Part shown: one piece after another, positions 25,293-34,030 of the stretch
Numbering within the stretch: the stretch's first letter is position 1
Layout: every line of letters begins with the position of its first letter
Assembly: GCA_021740745.1 (NCBI GenBank)
Contig: JAIOZF010000010.1
Location: 1 to 55,061 of the forward strand
Direction: 5' to 3'
From: Crocinitomicaceae bacterium
GTDB taxonomy: Bacteria > Bacteroidota > Bacteroidia > Flavobacteriales_D > Crocinitomicaceae
Length of the DNA: 55,061 bases
Notes under the pieces: model-generated
What the model saw: the letters and a program-made list of their open reading frames with translations, nothing else
What the model was told of the DNA's origin: nothing
The model's database searches: none
Translations under genes and position numbers: made by a program

Positions 25293-26633
25293 TTACCGAG
25301 GAAGCCAAAGTGTAAAGGTCGTTCCTTTTCCAGGTGAACTTTTTACATCTAGTTTTCCTCCGTGCTCGTCCACAATCAGTTTCACATAATACAAGCCCAA
25401 CCCAAAGCCTTTAACGTTGTGTAAATTTCCAGTTGGAACACGGTAGAATTTATCAAAAATCATCTTTTGATCCTCTCTGCGAATACCAATTCCATTGTCA
25501 CTGATTTCGAAAATCAAGCCTTTTTTATCTTCTCGTGTGCGCAACACAACTTCTGGAGTTTTGTCACAATACTTTACTGCATTGTCCAACAAATTATAAA
25601 CGACATTCGTAATATGAACTGGATCAGCAATGATTTCGCCAGAGTTTGCCGATAATTCAAGTACAATTTTCCCGCCTTGTTCGAGTTGATTGAATTCAAA
25701 ATTCTCTTTTGCTTCCTCCAACAATTCATGGAGATCAAGTTTCTCTTTTGACAAGGTTAAATGCTCTTTGTCTAATTTTGCAACATTCAATACACGCTCA
25801 ACTTGATTCTCTAAACGCTTGTTTTCCTTGTAGATAATTCCTGCGTAGCGTTTAATTTTCTCAGGATCGTCTGTAAAGTCTGTGCGCAACAGCATTTCAC
25901 TTGAAAGGCCAATAGTAGAAATCGGCGTTTTTAGCTCATGTGTCATATTGTTAATGAAATCTGTTTTTATTTCAGACAATTTTTTTTGACGAATAATAAT
26001 ACTCAATGAGTAACCGAAAAACACCAACACCAACAAGGCAATAATGGAAACGTATATCCAAGGAGAAATAAACGCTTTTTCGCTATCGATTGACTTACCA
26101 TCCATTCCAGGGAAGAAAACAGTGAAGTAATGTCCATCCGTTTTCCATTTTAAATTGGCATAAGTTGCTTCAGGTAAAGTGTCAGTTATTGATGCGAATA
26201 ATGAATCACCGGTGTACTTAATTAGATTTCCAAAAACGATCGAATCGGTGAAACAATCGTAAATACCATATTGAAAATCTTGATTGATATGTTGATCATA
26301 AAATTCTCTTTTGAGCAATGTTTCGAGATAAAAAGGATGTAACTCTTCATTTATATCCACTGTAAAAGAGTTCGTACGAATTTGCTTTACGGCTCCATAG
26401 TGATCGGAACTATCTGCTTTTTGAACACTGATTTCGTCCAATACATTGCGCAAAGCCACATGAACCTGCTCGGAGAATTGTTCAAGATTTAAGCTGTCTT
26501 CTTTGTCTTGAATGGCAATGTTTGTTTCTTGCATGTTGATCGTCTTCCGAATCCAAACCATTTGTACAACAAGAATACTTGCCAAGGACAAGATTCCAAG
26601 TATTACAACGGCATTGATCGTTCGACGATTCAT
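25293..26633 (-). CDS. Sensor histidine kinase
   Basis: 446 residues. TM1 at about 9-28, a periplasmic sensor domain of about 160 residues (one cysteine, no family recognised), TM2 at about 190-212, then directly the DHp helix with the H-box FINNMTHELKTPIST (phospho-acceptor His) with no visible HAMP domain, and the ATPase domain: N-box NVVYNLLDNAVKYC, G1 DNGIGI, F-box FDKFYRV, G2 GFGLGLYYVK. It resembles RprX-type kinases of Bacteroidota. No response-regulator gene occurs anywhere in the window, so the partner is elsewhere. It is nine bases downstream of the rhodanese gene, which follows the reductase gene by 30 bases, an apparent three-gene transcript. Confidence 0.9.
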   Translation of the reverse strand: MNRRTINAVVILGILSLASILVVQMVWIRKTINMQETNIAIQDKEDSLNLEQFSEQVHVALRNVLDEISVQKADSSDHYGAVKQIRTNSFTVDINEELHPFYLETLLKREFYDQHINQDFQYGIYDCFTDSIVFGNLIKYTGDSLFASITDTLPEATYANLKWKTDGHYFTVFFPGMDGKSIDSEKAFISPWIYVSIIALLVLVFFGYSLSIIIRQKKLSEIKTDFINNMTHELKTPISTIGLSSEMLLRTDFTDDPEKIKRYAGIIYKENKRLENQVERVLNVAKLDKEHLTLSKEKLDLHELLEEAKENFEFNQLEQGGKIVLELSANSGEIIADPVHITNVVYNLLDNAVKYCDKTPEVVLRTREDKKGLIFEISDNGIGIRREDQKMIFDKFYRVPTGNLHNVKGFGLGLYYVKLIVDEHGGKLDVKSSPGKGTTFTLWLPR

Positions 26634-26642
26634 AGCTCGAAT

Positions 26643-26960
26643 TTAATAGGATTCCATTGTTGGGTCAATTTCACTTGCCCATGCTAAAATACCACCTGCT
26701 AAGTTGTATAGATTGGTAAAACCATGTTGCTGCTCTAAAAAAGTAATCGCATCACCACTTCGTTTTCCCGAGCGACAGTGGATAACTACTTTTTTATTAC
26801 GGTCAATTTCTTCGCTATTCATTGGGATTTCTCCCAAAGGAATCAATTTACCATTCAGCGTGCAAATATCATTTTCATAAGGTTCGCGAACATCAATTAA
26901 TTGAAAGTCCTCCTTATGGTCAATCATGTATTTTAATTCTTGTACCGTAATTGATTTCAT
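26643..26960 (-). CDS. Single-domain rhodanese-like sulfurtransferase
   Basis: 105 residues, a complete single rhodanese domain: QLIDVREPYENDICTLNGKLIPLG, and the active-site loop HCRSGKRSG with the persulfide cysteine at C62, then NLAGGILAW. The loop CRSGKRS is of the GlpE/PspE-like class. It transfers sulfane sulfur to cyanide, thiols or protein acceptors in the cytosol. The close spacing to the ferredoxin-NADP reductase gene (30 bases) and the kinase gene (9 bases) suggests co-expression in redox or sulfur metabolism; that link is inference. Confidence 0.92.
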   Translation of the reverse strand: MKSITVQELKYMIDHKEDFQLIDVREPYENDICTLNGKLIPLGEIPMNSEEIDRNKKVVIHCRSGKRSGDAITFLEQQHGFTNLYNLAGGILAWASEIDPTMESY

Positions 26961-26990
26961 ATCGTAATTGGTTTTTTAAGTTAGAATTAA

Positions 26991-28001
26991 TTAAAATCCT
27001 TGCACACCATTAACGGTAGTATACTTTAAAATATTTTTCTTGTCAGGATAAATGCGCGCAAACGCAGATTGAACAGCCAAGGTTCCTTCATGGAATCCAC
27101 ACAAAATCAATTTCAATTTATTCTCATATGTATTTACATCTCCAATGGCATAAATTCCCGGGATGTTCGTAGAATAATCTAAAGTATTCACTTTGATCGC
27201 ATTCTTATCGATTTCAAATCCCCAATCAGCTATAGGACCCAAGCTTGGTTTTAAGCCAAATAGAGGGATAAAATGATCGGTTTCTTGGATGAATTCACCA
27301 TCCTTTTGATGCGTAATAACGACACCTTCCACAATATTTTCTCCTGTAATACCCGTTACTTCAGCTTCTGTTACCAATTTGATTTTTCCTTCACCAGCCA
27401 TATCAATAACTTTCTGAACTGAATCCAAATGTCCACGGAATGAACTGCTTCGGTGAACCAATACGACTTCTTTTGCTAAATTTTTCTCCGCCAAGAAAAT
27501 AGACCAATCCAAGGCAGAATCACCACCACCAGCAATCACAACACGTTTTCCTCTATAAAATTCAGGATCTTTAATGATGTATTCTACACCTTTGTCTTCG
27601 TACGATTCTAAATTTTCAATAGGTGGTTTCCGTGGTTCAAATACACCAAGTCCGCCGGCAATCATAACAATTGGAGCTTCGTGTTGTGTCCCTTTTATGG
27701 TGGTAACAATAAATTTACCTTCAGCAGTTTTATCTATTGTCATTGCAGCTTCACCTAAAGTGAAACCTGGTTTAAAAGGGGCAGCTTGCTCCATCAAATT
27801 ATCGATTAACTCCCCCGCCAAAACGCTTGGAAACCCCGGGATATCGTAGATGGGCTTTTTAGGATAAATCTCGGAACATTGTCCTCCTGCTTGAGGCAAA
27901 GAATCAATTAAATGGCATTTCAATTTCAGAAGTCCCGCTTCGAAAACAGTGAACAAGCCAACTGGGCCCGCACCGATAATAATTATGTCTGTTTGAATCA
28001 T
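26991..28001 (-). CDS. Ferredoxin-NADP reductase, thioredoxin reductase-like type
   Basis: 336 residues. FAD-binding DIIIIGAGPVGLFTVFEAG at the N-terminus, then SLPQAGGQCSEIYPKKPIYDIPGFP, a second dinucleotide fold VVIAGGGDSALDWS, HRSSSFRGH, and the FAD C-terminal motif YAIGDVNTY. It looks like a thioredoxin reductase but lacks the redox CxxC in the NADP domain, which is the hallmark of the FNR2 type that exchanges electrons between ferredoxin and NADP(H). Soluble, dimeric. A -7 box TATCTTTG (28033-28026) with a TTG 16 bases upstream is a likely promoter. First gene of a run with rhodanese and histidine kinase. Confidence 0.88.
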   Translation of the reverse strand: MIQTDIIIIGAGPVGLFTVFEAGLLKLKCHLIDSLPQAGGQCSEIYPKKPIYDIPGFPSVLAGELIDNLMEQAAPFKPGFTLGEAAMTIDKTAEGKFIVTTIKGTQHEAPIVMIAGGLGVFEPRKPPIENLESYEDKGVEYIIKDPEFYRGKRVVIAGGGDSALDWSIFLAEKNLAKEVVLVHRSSSFRGHLDSVQKVIDMAGEGKIKLVTEAEVTGITGENIVEGVVITHQKDGEFIQETDHFIPLFGLKPSLGPIADWGFEIDKNAIKVNTLDYSTNIPGIYAIGDVNTYENKLKLILCGFHEGTLAVQSAFARIYPDKKNILKYTTVNGVQGF

Positions 28002-28315
28002 TTTTTTAGCTTAACAAAACCGCCACAAAGATAACGATTAGTTCACTAACAAGGAAGCTTGTTTTTTGTTCTTTTTAGGAAAATCAGATTGATTAGAGAA
28101 CGCGTGTTAGTGCGAGTAGATCAATTTAATAAGAATTACTTTAACTTCAATGATAGTGACTTGATCATTACGAATGCCGCAAGAACCATTTAATTGTGTT
28201 TCCCCAAAACGTCAATAAGAGCCATGACCATTGAGAATCTGCAAGATTTCGTTCTGAATTATTATACACAATAAGCTAAACTCGAAGGATTTCAAAAAAA
28301 AGGTCAATCGAAGGT
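28002..28315. other. Spacer, no supported gene
   Basis: 314 bases between the reductase start and the methyltransferase stop. It holds the reductase promoter (TATCTTTG at 28033-28026). Further right, a minus-strand open stretch of about 30 codons encodes GETQLNGSCGIRNDQVTIIE before a stop; it has no start or recognisable homolog and could be a gene remnant or chance. No hairpin with a T tract and no RNA gene is visible. Confidence 0.4.
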
Positions 28316-28846
28316 TTAACAGTATCTTTTCGCAAATTCCCACATGACTACTCCTGCACAAACTGAAACATTCAAGCTATGTTTAGTACCGAATTGAGGA
28401 ATTTCAATGATGTAATCTGATAAATCAATTGCGTCTTGGTCAACGCCATTTACTTCGTTGCCAAATATCAAGGCAAATTTTTCTTCTTTTAATTCAGTAA
28501 TGTTTTGAAGTAGCGTGGTTTTTTCAGCTTGTTCAATGCTGCAAACTGCTACGCCTTCTGATTTTAAATCTTTAATCAATTCTGTTATAGATTGTCTATA
28601 TTCCCATTCAACAGTTTCAGTTGCTCCTAATGCGGTTTTTTGAATATCGCGATGAGGTGGGTTCGCCGTAATTCCACATAAATAGATCTTTTCAACATTG
28701 AAGGCATCTGCTGTTCTGAAAAACGAACCAATATTGTTTAAACTCCTGATATCATTCAAAATAACGAGCAGTGGAAACTTTTTTTGGAGCTTGAATTCTT
28801 CTTCAGAAACCCGTTCCAATTCCCATAATTTTAATTTTCTATTCAT
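28316..28846 (-). CDS. SpoU/TrmH family RNA 2'-O-methyltransferase
   Basis: 176 residues from the ATG at 28846, chosen because MNRKLKLWELERVSEEEF is the usual start of this small Bacteroidota subgroup; a start 22 codons upstream would run into the mutS promoter. SPOUT knot motifs are present: motif 1 ILNDIRSLNNIGSFFRTADAF, motif 2 FALIFGNEVNGVDQ, motif 3 IEIPQFGTKHSLNVSVCAGVVMWE. It methylates a ribose 2'-OH in tRNA or rRNA using SAM. It lacks the N-terminal substrate-binding domain of rRNA methyltransferases such as RlmB, so tRNA is more likely. Divergent from mutS. Confidence 0.9.
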   Translation of the reverse strand: MNRKLKLWELERVSEEEFKLQKKFPLLVILNDIRSLNNIGSFFRTADAFNVEKIYLCGITANPPHRDIQKTALGATETVEWEYRQSITELIKDLKSEGVAVCSIEQAEKTTLLQNITELKEEKFALIFGNEVNGVDQDAIDLSDYIIEIPQFGTKHSLNVSVCAGVVMWEFAKRYC

Positions 28847-28874
28847 TTTGTTGATAATATGAAGGATGGAAGTT

Positions 28875-28904
28875 TTGTCCCCTCGTTTGATGGGTTTAAA
28901 TTTA
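28875..28904 (+). promoter_or_regulatory. Promoter of mutS
   Basis: TTG (28875-28877), 19 bases, TAAATTTA (28897-28904), seven of eight consensus bases. It lies about 28 bases before the TTG start codon, between the divergent methyltransferase and mutS. Confidence 0.6.
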
Positions 28905-28932
28905 CACAACAAAAATCACAAAAAGAGTCGAC

Positions 28933-31563
28933 TTGGCGAAGGAAAAAGAACAAAAAAGTGCGAATGAAACGCCTTTAATGAAGCAGTACAATCAAATTAA
29001 GGCAAAGCACCCACAAGCCTTGTTGCTTTTTCGTGTCGGTGATTTTTATGAAACTTTTGGTCAAGATGCCATTACTGCTTCGAAAATTTTGGGAATCACA
29101 CTTACAAAAAGAGGTGCAGGTTCATCCTCAGAAATAGAATTAGCAGGGTTTCCGCATCACTCTGTCGACAATTACCTACCCAAATTGGTACGAGCTGGAC
29201 AACGAGTTGCGATTTGTGAGCAGTTGGAAGATCCAAAAATGACAAAGACCATTGTTAAAAGAGGGGTTGTCGAAATGCTCACACCTGGCCTTTCTTTCAA
29301 TGACCAAGTTTTGGAGCAAAAGAAAAATAATTTTCTTTGCGCTATTCATATAGAAAAAGAAGATTTCGGTGTTTCTTTCTTGGATGTTTCGACAGGAGAA
29401 TTTTTAGTTGCACAGGGAGATAAAGATTATATTGAAAAATTAATTCAAGGTTTTGAGCCCGCTGAAATAATTTATCAAAAAGGAAGGAGTAAGGAGTATA
29501 GAGAATTACTTGGGGAGAAATATTATTCCTTCCGCTTAGAGGATTGGATATTTTCATACGATTATACTTATGAGCAGCTTAACAAGCATTTCGGAACGAT
29601 TTCTTTAAAGGGTTTTGGAATAGAAAATTTAAAGAACGGAATTGTTGCTGCGGGAACTATTCTGCATTACCTTTCAGAAAATGAGCACAGTAAATTAGGA
29701 CACATTACTTCAATTGCGCGAATAGAAGAAGAACGTTTCGTTTGGTTAGATCGTTTTACTGTCCGCAATTTGGAATTGGTGAGCTCACCAAATGACAATG
29801 CAACAACTTTGTTGGATATTTTGGATCAAACGAAAACCCCAATGGGTGGAAGAATGATGAAACGATGGATTTTACTGCCATTAAAAGATGAAAAACCAAT
29901 CAGTGATCGTTTAGAAGCTGTTCAACAGTTTATAGCCGATGAGCAACAAAATTTTGAGCTATCTGAGCGTTTGAAGGATATTGGGGATATTGAACGTTTG
30001 ATTTCTAAAGTTGCAGTTGGAAAGGTGAATCCAAAAGAAGTAATTCAATTGCGCAGAACGTTGCTGCAGATTGACCCCATCAAACAATTGCTTTCCAGTG
30101 CTAAAAGTTTACTCTTAAAGAAGAATTCAGATCAGTTGAATCCCTGCAATACCTTAATTGATTTGATTTCGACAACCTTAACGGATGAACCAGCTATTCA
30201 GATCGGCAAAGGTCAAGTCATTAAAGAAGGGTGTAATGCTGAATTGGATGAATTGAGGGGAATCCTTTACAACGGAAAAGAATACCTTGAGGCACTTCAA
30301 ATAAGAGAATCAGAGCGTACTGGAATTTCAAGTTTGCGCGTGGCATTTAACAATGTTTTTGGTTACTATATTGAAGTTCGAAATACACATAAAGATAAGG
30401 TTCCTGAAGAATGGATCAGAAAGCAGACCTTAGTCAGTGCAGAAAGATACATTACGGAAGAATTAAAAGAGTATGAGACAAAAATCCTGAGTGCAGAGGA
30501 TAAAATTCATGCAATAGAATCCCGTTTGTACCAAGATTTAATTTTTGGAATGGCTGATTATATTAAGGCAATACAGCATAATGCGGGGTTGATTGCTCAA
30601 TTAGATTGTTTGCTTTCATTTTCTAAAGTTGCTATTGATAATCAATATAATTGTCCAAGCATCAATAACGGTTACGCCATTGAAATAAAGAATGGTCGGC
30701 ATCCTGTAATAGAACGTTTGATGAAAATGGGGGAAGAGTATATTTCAAATGATGTTTTTCTGGACAATGAGAAGCAACAGATCATTATGATTACTGGTCC
30801 CAATATGAGTGGTAAAAGTGCCATTTTGCGTCAAACTGCCTTGATTTGTTTGATGGCCCAAATGGGTTCATATGTCCCAGCCGAAACTGCCAATCTTGGT
30901 TTGCTAGACAAAGTATTTACGCGTGTTGGTGCTTCTGACAATATTTCAACAGGTGAGTCGACCTTCATGGTTGAAATGAATGAAACGGCAAGTATTTTGA
31001 ATAATCTATCTGATCGAAGTTTGATTTTGTTGGATGAAATTGGTCGAGGGACATCTACCTATGATGGTATTTCAATAGCTTGGTCTATTGCTGAGTACTT
31101 GCATCAACATCCCAAAGCACGAGCGAAAACATTATTTGCAACCCATTACCATGAGTTGAATGAAATGACGAAAATGTTTGAGCGCATTCGAAATTTCAAT
31201 GTTTCTGTGAAGGAAATTGGTTCACAGATTTTATTCATGCGTAAATTGGTTGAGGGAGGAAGTGAGCATTCATTTGGTATTCATGTTGCCAAACTAGCAG
31301 GCATGCCAACTCAAGTTGTGAAAAGAGCAGAAGATATTTTAAAAGAACTGGAAGCCAATCACGACATGGGTGGAAAGGCTAAAAAATCGAAAAAAGCGAG
31401 TAAAGATTCGGATGACACATCTATGCAATTAAGCTTTTTTCAATTAAACGATCCTGTTCTTGAGCAAATTAGAGAAGAATTGGTAACAATAGATATAAAT
31501 ACCTTGACTCCAGTTGAAGCTTTAATGAAATTGAATGAAATCAAAAAATTAACTGGCGGATAA
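28933..31563 (+). CDS. mutS: DNA mismatch repair protein MutS
   Basis: 876 residues from a TTG start; AKEKEQKSANETPLMKQYNQIKAKHP matches the usual N-terminus, while the first ATG (residue 16) would shorten it. The mismatch-binding F-Y-E is at 38-40 (LLFRVGDFYETFG). Connector, core and clamp domains follow, then the ATPase: Walker A GPNMSGKS at about 622-629, STFMVEMNE, Walker B LILLDEIGRGTSTYDG and ATHYHEL. The C-terminal tail has a lysine-rich linker (KAKKSKKASKDSDD) and QLSFFQ, a beta-clamp-binding-like peptide. It recognises mismatches as a dimer and recruits MutL. No mutL is nearby. Confidence 0.97.
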   Translation: MAKEKEQKSANETPLMKQYNQIKAKHPQALLLFRVGDFYETFGQDAITASKILGITLTKRGAGSSSEIELAGFPHHSVDNYLPKLVRAGQRVAICEQLEDPKMTKTIVKRGVVEMLTPGLSFNDQVLEQKKNNFLCAIHIEKEDFGVSFLDVSTGEFLVAQGDKDYIEKLIQGFEPAEIIYQKGRSKEYRELLGEKYYSFRLEDWIFSYDYTYEQLNKHFGTISLKGFGIENLKNGIVAAGTILHYLSENEHSKLGHITSIARIEEERFVWLDRFTVRNLELVSSPNDNATTLLDILDQTKTPMGGRMMKRWILLPLKDEKPISDRLEAVQQFIADEQQNFELSERLKDIGDIERLISKVAVGKVNPKEVIQLRRTLLQIDPIKQLLSSAKSLLLKKNSDQLNPCNTLIDLISTTLTDEPAIQIGKGQVIKEGCNAELDELRGILYNGKEYLEALQIRESERTGISSLRVAFNNVFGYYIEVRNTHKDKVPEEWIRKQTLVSAERYITEELKEYETKILSAEDKIHAIESRLYQDLIFGMADYIKAIQHNAGLIAQLDCLLSFSKVAIDNQYNCPSINNGYAIEIKNGRHPVIERLMKMGEEYISNDVFLDNEKQQIIMITGPNMSGKSAILRQTALICLMAQMGSYVPAETANLGLLDKVFTRVGASDNISTGESTFMVEMNETASILNNLSDRSLILLDEIGRGTSTYDGISIAWSIAEYLHQHPKARAKTLFATHYHELNEMTKMFERIRNFNVSVKEIGSQILFMRKLVEGGSEHSFGIHVAKLAGMPTQVVKRAEDILKELEANHDMGGKAKKSKKASKDSDDTSMQLSFFQLNDPVLEQIREELVTIDINTLTPVEALMKLNEIKKLTGG

Positions 31564-31591
31564 AAAAACTTAAAAAAATCGAGATTCTTTA

Positions 31592-31621
31592 TTGCTTTTT
31601 TACAAATACTTTATACATTTG
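31592..31621 (+). promoter_or_regulatory. Promoter of the tRNA genes
   Basis: TTG (31592-31594), 19 bases, TACATTTG (31614-31621): a perfect Bacteroidota promoter. Transcription should begin near 31626, about 34 bases before the tRNA-Gly. Confidence 0.75.
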
Positions 31622-31659
31622 TGGCCCGTTGCAAATCGATGCATCGATGAATAATATAA

Positions 31660-31735
<76 letters not shown>

Positions 31736-31742
31736 TGTAGAG

Positions 31743-31765
31743 AAAGAGCTTTATGCTCTTTTTTT
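31743..31765 (+). terminator. Hairpin with T tract between the tRNAs
   Basis: AAAGAGC (31743-31749), loop TTTAT, GCTCTTT (31755-31761) running into seven or more Ts. It looks like an intrinsic terminator but lies between the two tRNAs, so it may act as a partial terminator or processing site; no separate promoter for tRNA-Leu is visible in the 20 bases that follow. Confidence 0.7.
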
Positions 31766-31784
31766 ATAGGATTAAACAAAGTCC

Positions 31785-31868
31785 GCTCGAATGGTGGAAT
31801 TGGTAGACACGCCGGACTTAAAATCCTGTGCCTGTATGGGCGTGCGGGTTCAAGTCCCGCTTCGAGTA
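31785..31868 (+). tRNA. tRNA-Leu (anticodon TAA)
   Basis: 84 bases with the long variable arm of class II tRNAs. Acceptor GCTCGAA/TTCGAGT (first pair G-U), D loop TGGTGGAATTGGTAGACACG, anticodon arm CCGGACTTAAAATCCTG (TAA), T arm GCGGG-TTCAAGT-CCCGC. The discriminator is A; CCA is not encoded (CAA follows). Confidence 0.95.
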
Positions 31869-31869
31869 C

Positions 31870-31904
31870 AAAGTCCTTCAATGAAATTTGAAGGACTTTT
31901 TTTA
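31870..31904 (+). terminator. Intrinsic terminator after tRNA-Leu
   Basis: Perfect 12-base arms AAAGTCCTTCAA (31870-31881) and its complement (31888-31899), loop TGAAAT, followed by a run of Ts. It ends the tRNA transcript. A second weaker hairpin follows at 31946-31976 (AAATCCCG/CGGGATTT then Ts). Confidence 0.85.
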
Positions 31905-32047
31905 TTAAAACTTGTGGGTTGGCTTCCACCTCTCACTTGAACGTTAAATCCCGTGTATCTTTGATGCGCGGGATTTTTCTTTTAAAACTTTTTTTGTCAC
32001 GCACCAACCTTACGAATTAAACTTTCGTTCTGTTTTTGTAATCAATT

Positions 32048-32077
32048 TTGATATCTATTAAAAGTTCATTATTTTTA
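32048..32077 (+). promoter_or_regulatory. Promoter of the 32101 T9SS protein
   Basis: TTG (32048-32050), 19 bases, TATTTTTA (32070-32077), seven of eight bases of the -7 consensus, about 23 bases before the ATG. The A/T-rich leader TTAAAATTAAATTTATT before the ATG is typical of strongly expressed Bacteroidota genes, which rely on A-rich rather than Shine-Dalgarno leaders. Confidence 0.6.
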
Positions 32078-32100
32078 CACACCTTAAAATTAAATTTATT

Positions 32101-33927
32101 ATGAAAAAGATTTACTTATTAGCAGGTGCTCTTGTTGGAACTTTAGCTGTGAATGCACAGGTAATGTCTAATAAAGCGTCTGTTCAAAACGATCGTAACG
32201 AGATCAGACCAACAGCTAAAAAAGTTGGTTCTACAGTTAAAGCTGAAGGTGATGTCCTTTGGTCAAATGATTTCTCAACTGCTGCAGACTGGGCTCAGAC
32301 AACTGGTGCTGGTCATACAGCTGGAGATTGGACTATCTTGAATGCTCTTCCTGCAAACATTACTGGTCAACAAGCTGGTTACCAATGGCCTGCAACGTTC
32401 TCTAATGCGACAGGTAACTTTGCATTCATCAATTCAGATGATGCTGGTGGTGCTTCAACCCAAGATGCCTATTTCACTAACCAAACAAACATCGATTTGT
32501 CTGCTTCAGGAAATGCATCTTTATACTTGACTTTTTCTGAGTACTACCGTAATTATTATGACCAAACATCTGTTGAAGTTTCAGTTGATGGAGGACTTAC
32601 TTGGACAATTTTCGAAGTGAATCCTGAATCAGAAGTTCCTGTTAACACAAACTGTGTTGCCGGTGAAGTTGAAACAGTTAATATCACTGCTGCTAAAGGT
32701 GCTAATCCTTGGACGAACCAAGTGCGTGTTCGTTTCCATTATGTTGGAGCATGGGATTGGTTCTGGGGTGTTGATAATGTAAACATCGTAGAAGCTTGGG
32801 ATAATGACATGAAAATGAATACTTGGTACCAAGCGACTGATGTTGCAACTACTCAAGGTTTAGATTACTATCATTTACCTGCTTCTCAAGTTTCTTTCCC
32901 AGGTTTAACTTTTGGTGCGTTAGCAACAAACAACGGTGCGTTGAACCAAGCTCAAGTTTCATTGAACGTTACTGCTACAGGTGGTTACAACCAAACTGGA
33001 ACTGCTATTGCGATTAATGCTACAGCTACAGATACATTATCTATTGCTACTCCATATATTCCAACTGGAGCTGGTACGAAAACAGTTAATATTACAACTG
33101 GAATTACTGCTACTGATGCAGATTTAACAAACAATCAAGCATCTTTTGATATGTTTGTTACACAATATGAGTATTCAAGAGATAACAACGTGTCTTCTGG
33201 TTCAATTGGTCAAGTATCGTCTCAAGATGGTCAACCATTGAAAATTGGTAACGTAATGGAGATTTTTGATAATACTGCTGTAACAGCTGTTAAATTGCGT
33301 TTATCTACTCAAGCTGCTGCAGCTGTTGGTTCAGAATATTTTGCTGAAATCTGGAAGTATGATTTTGCAGCTGCTGACTGGGTTTACTTGGCTGAAACAA
33401 ATACTGCTACTGTAGCTGCAACAGCTGCTGCTTGGGTTAACTTACCAATTTTAGGTGGTCCAGTTGATGTGCTTGCAGGTGATGTATTGTTAGTTGTTGG
33501 TGCTCACTTCGGTGGAGCTGATGAAATCCGTTTCGGTTTGGCTCAAAACACAACTGAAGGTACTGTTGTTGGTTTTACTGCTGATGGTGCTGGTTTCACT
33601 TTAACTTCTCCAAGTGCTGTGATGATTCGTTTATTAGATGATCCAGCAGCTTCTGTTGCAGAATTGTCTAACGAATTTGGAATGAGTGTTTACCCTAACC
33701 CAACTAACACAAACACAACTGTTTCTTTCGACTTAAACAACGAAGCTACAGCTGCAATTAATGTTACTGATCTTTCAGGTAAAGTTGTTTTCACTACTAC
33801 TTTAGGAAATGTTAACGGTACGCAAAACGTAACTATCGATACACAATCATTAACTAGCGGAGTTTACATGGTAAACCTTTCTGTTGATGGTGCTGTTTCA
33901 ACTCAAAAATTGGTTGTTAGAAAATAA
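32101..33927 (+). CDS. Abundant secreted protein with T9SS sorting domain
   Basis: 608 residues. Signal peptide MKKIYLLAGALVGTLAVNAQ, then a jelly-roll choice-of-anchor J/MAM-like domain (about 50-230: LWSNDFSTAADWAQTTG, AYFTNQTNIDLSASG, YDQTSVEVSVDGGLTWT, VRFHYVGAWDWFWGVDNV), a second beta region, a third region at about 360-510, and a T9SS type A domain (SVYPNPTNTNTTVSF, VTDLSGKVVF, LTSGVYMVNLSVDG, KLVVRK). Codon use is strongly biased to GCT, GGT, ACT and AAC compared with its neighbours, and it has its own promoter and a strong terminator, which suggests very high expression, perhaps as a surface protein. It has no catalytic motif that I can see. Confidence 0.88.
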   Translation: MKKIYLLAGALVGTLAVNAQVMSNKASVQNDRNEIRPTAKKVGSTVKAEGDVLWSNDFSTAADWAQTTGAGHTAGDWTILNALPANITGQQAGYQWPATFSNATGNFAFINSDDAGGASTQDAYFTNQTNIDLSASGNASLYLTFSEYYRNYYDQTSVEVSVDGGLTWTIFEVNPESEVPVNTNCVAGEVETVNITAAKGANPWTNQVRVRFHYVGAWDWFWGVDNVNIVEAWDNDMKMNTWYQATDVATTQGLDYYHLPASQVSFPGLTFGALATNNGALNQAQVSLNVTATGGYNQTGTAIAINATATDTLSIATPYIPTGAGTKTVNITTGITATDADLTNNQASFDMFVTQYEYSRDNNVSSGSIGQVSSQDGQPLKIGNVMEIFDNTAVTAVKLRLSTQAAAAVGSEYFAEIWKYDFAAADWVYLAETNTATVAATAAAWVNLPILGGPVDVLAGDVLLVVGAHFGGADEIRFGLAQNTTEGTVVGFTADGAGFTLTSPSAVMIRLLDDPAASVAELSNEFGMSVYPNPTNTNTTVSFDLNNEATAAINVTDLSGKVVFTTTLGNVNGTQNVTIDTQSLTSGVYMVNLSVDGAVSTQKLVVRK

Positions 33928-33950
33928 TCCTTTCAACATAACATATTTTA

Positions 33951-33976
33951 AGGGCCGGTTTATCCGGCCCTTTTTT
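33951..33976 (+). terminator. Intrinsic terminator
   Basis: AGGGCCGG (33951-33958), loop TTTAT, CCGGCCCT (33964-33971) and six Ts. GC-rich and strong; it ends the T9SS gene transcript. The fabD -33 TTG follows directly. Confidence 0.92.
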
Positions 33977-33977
33977 G

Positions 33978-34007
33978 TTGCTCTTTTTCTAGATTGGTTT
34001 ACCTTTG
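33978..34007 (+). promoter_or_regulatory. Promoter of fabD
   Basis: TTG (33978-33980), 19 bases, TACCTTTG (34000-34007), then 23 bases to the ATG at 34031. A perfect Bacteroidota promoter, starting immediately after the preceding terminator. Confidence 0.8.
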
Positions 34008-34030
34008 CAATAACATTGAAAAACAATCAA

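Noticed and set aside
26991-28001. Thioredoxin reductase
   Set aside because: The NADP domain lacks the CxxC redox pair required for thioredoxin reductase activity; the ferredoxin-NADP reductase type fits better.
33884-34030. N-terminal extension of fabD by 49 codons
   Set aside because: It would start inside the preceding T9SS gene and cross that gene's terminator and the fabD promoter; the family starts at the ATG at 34031.
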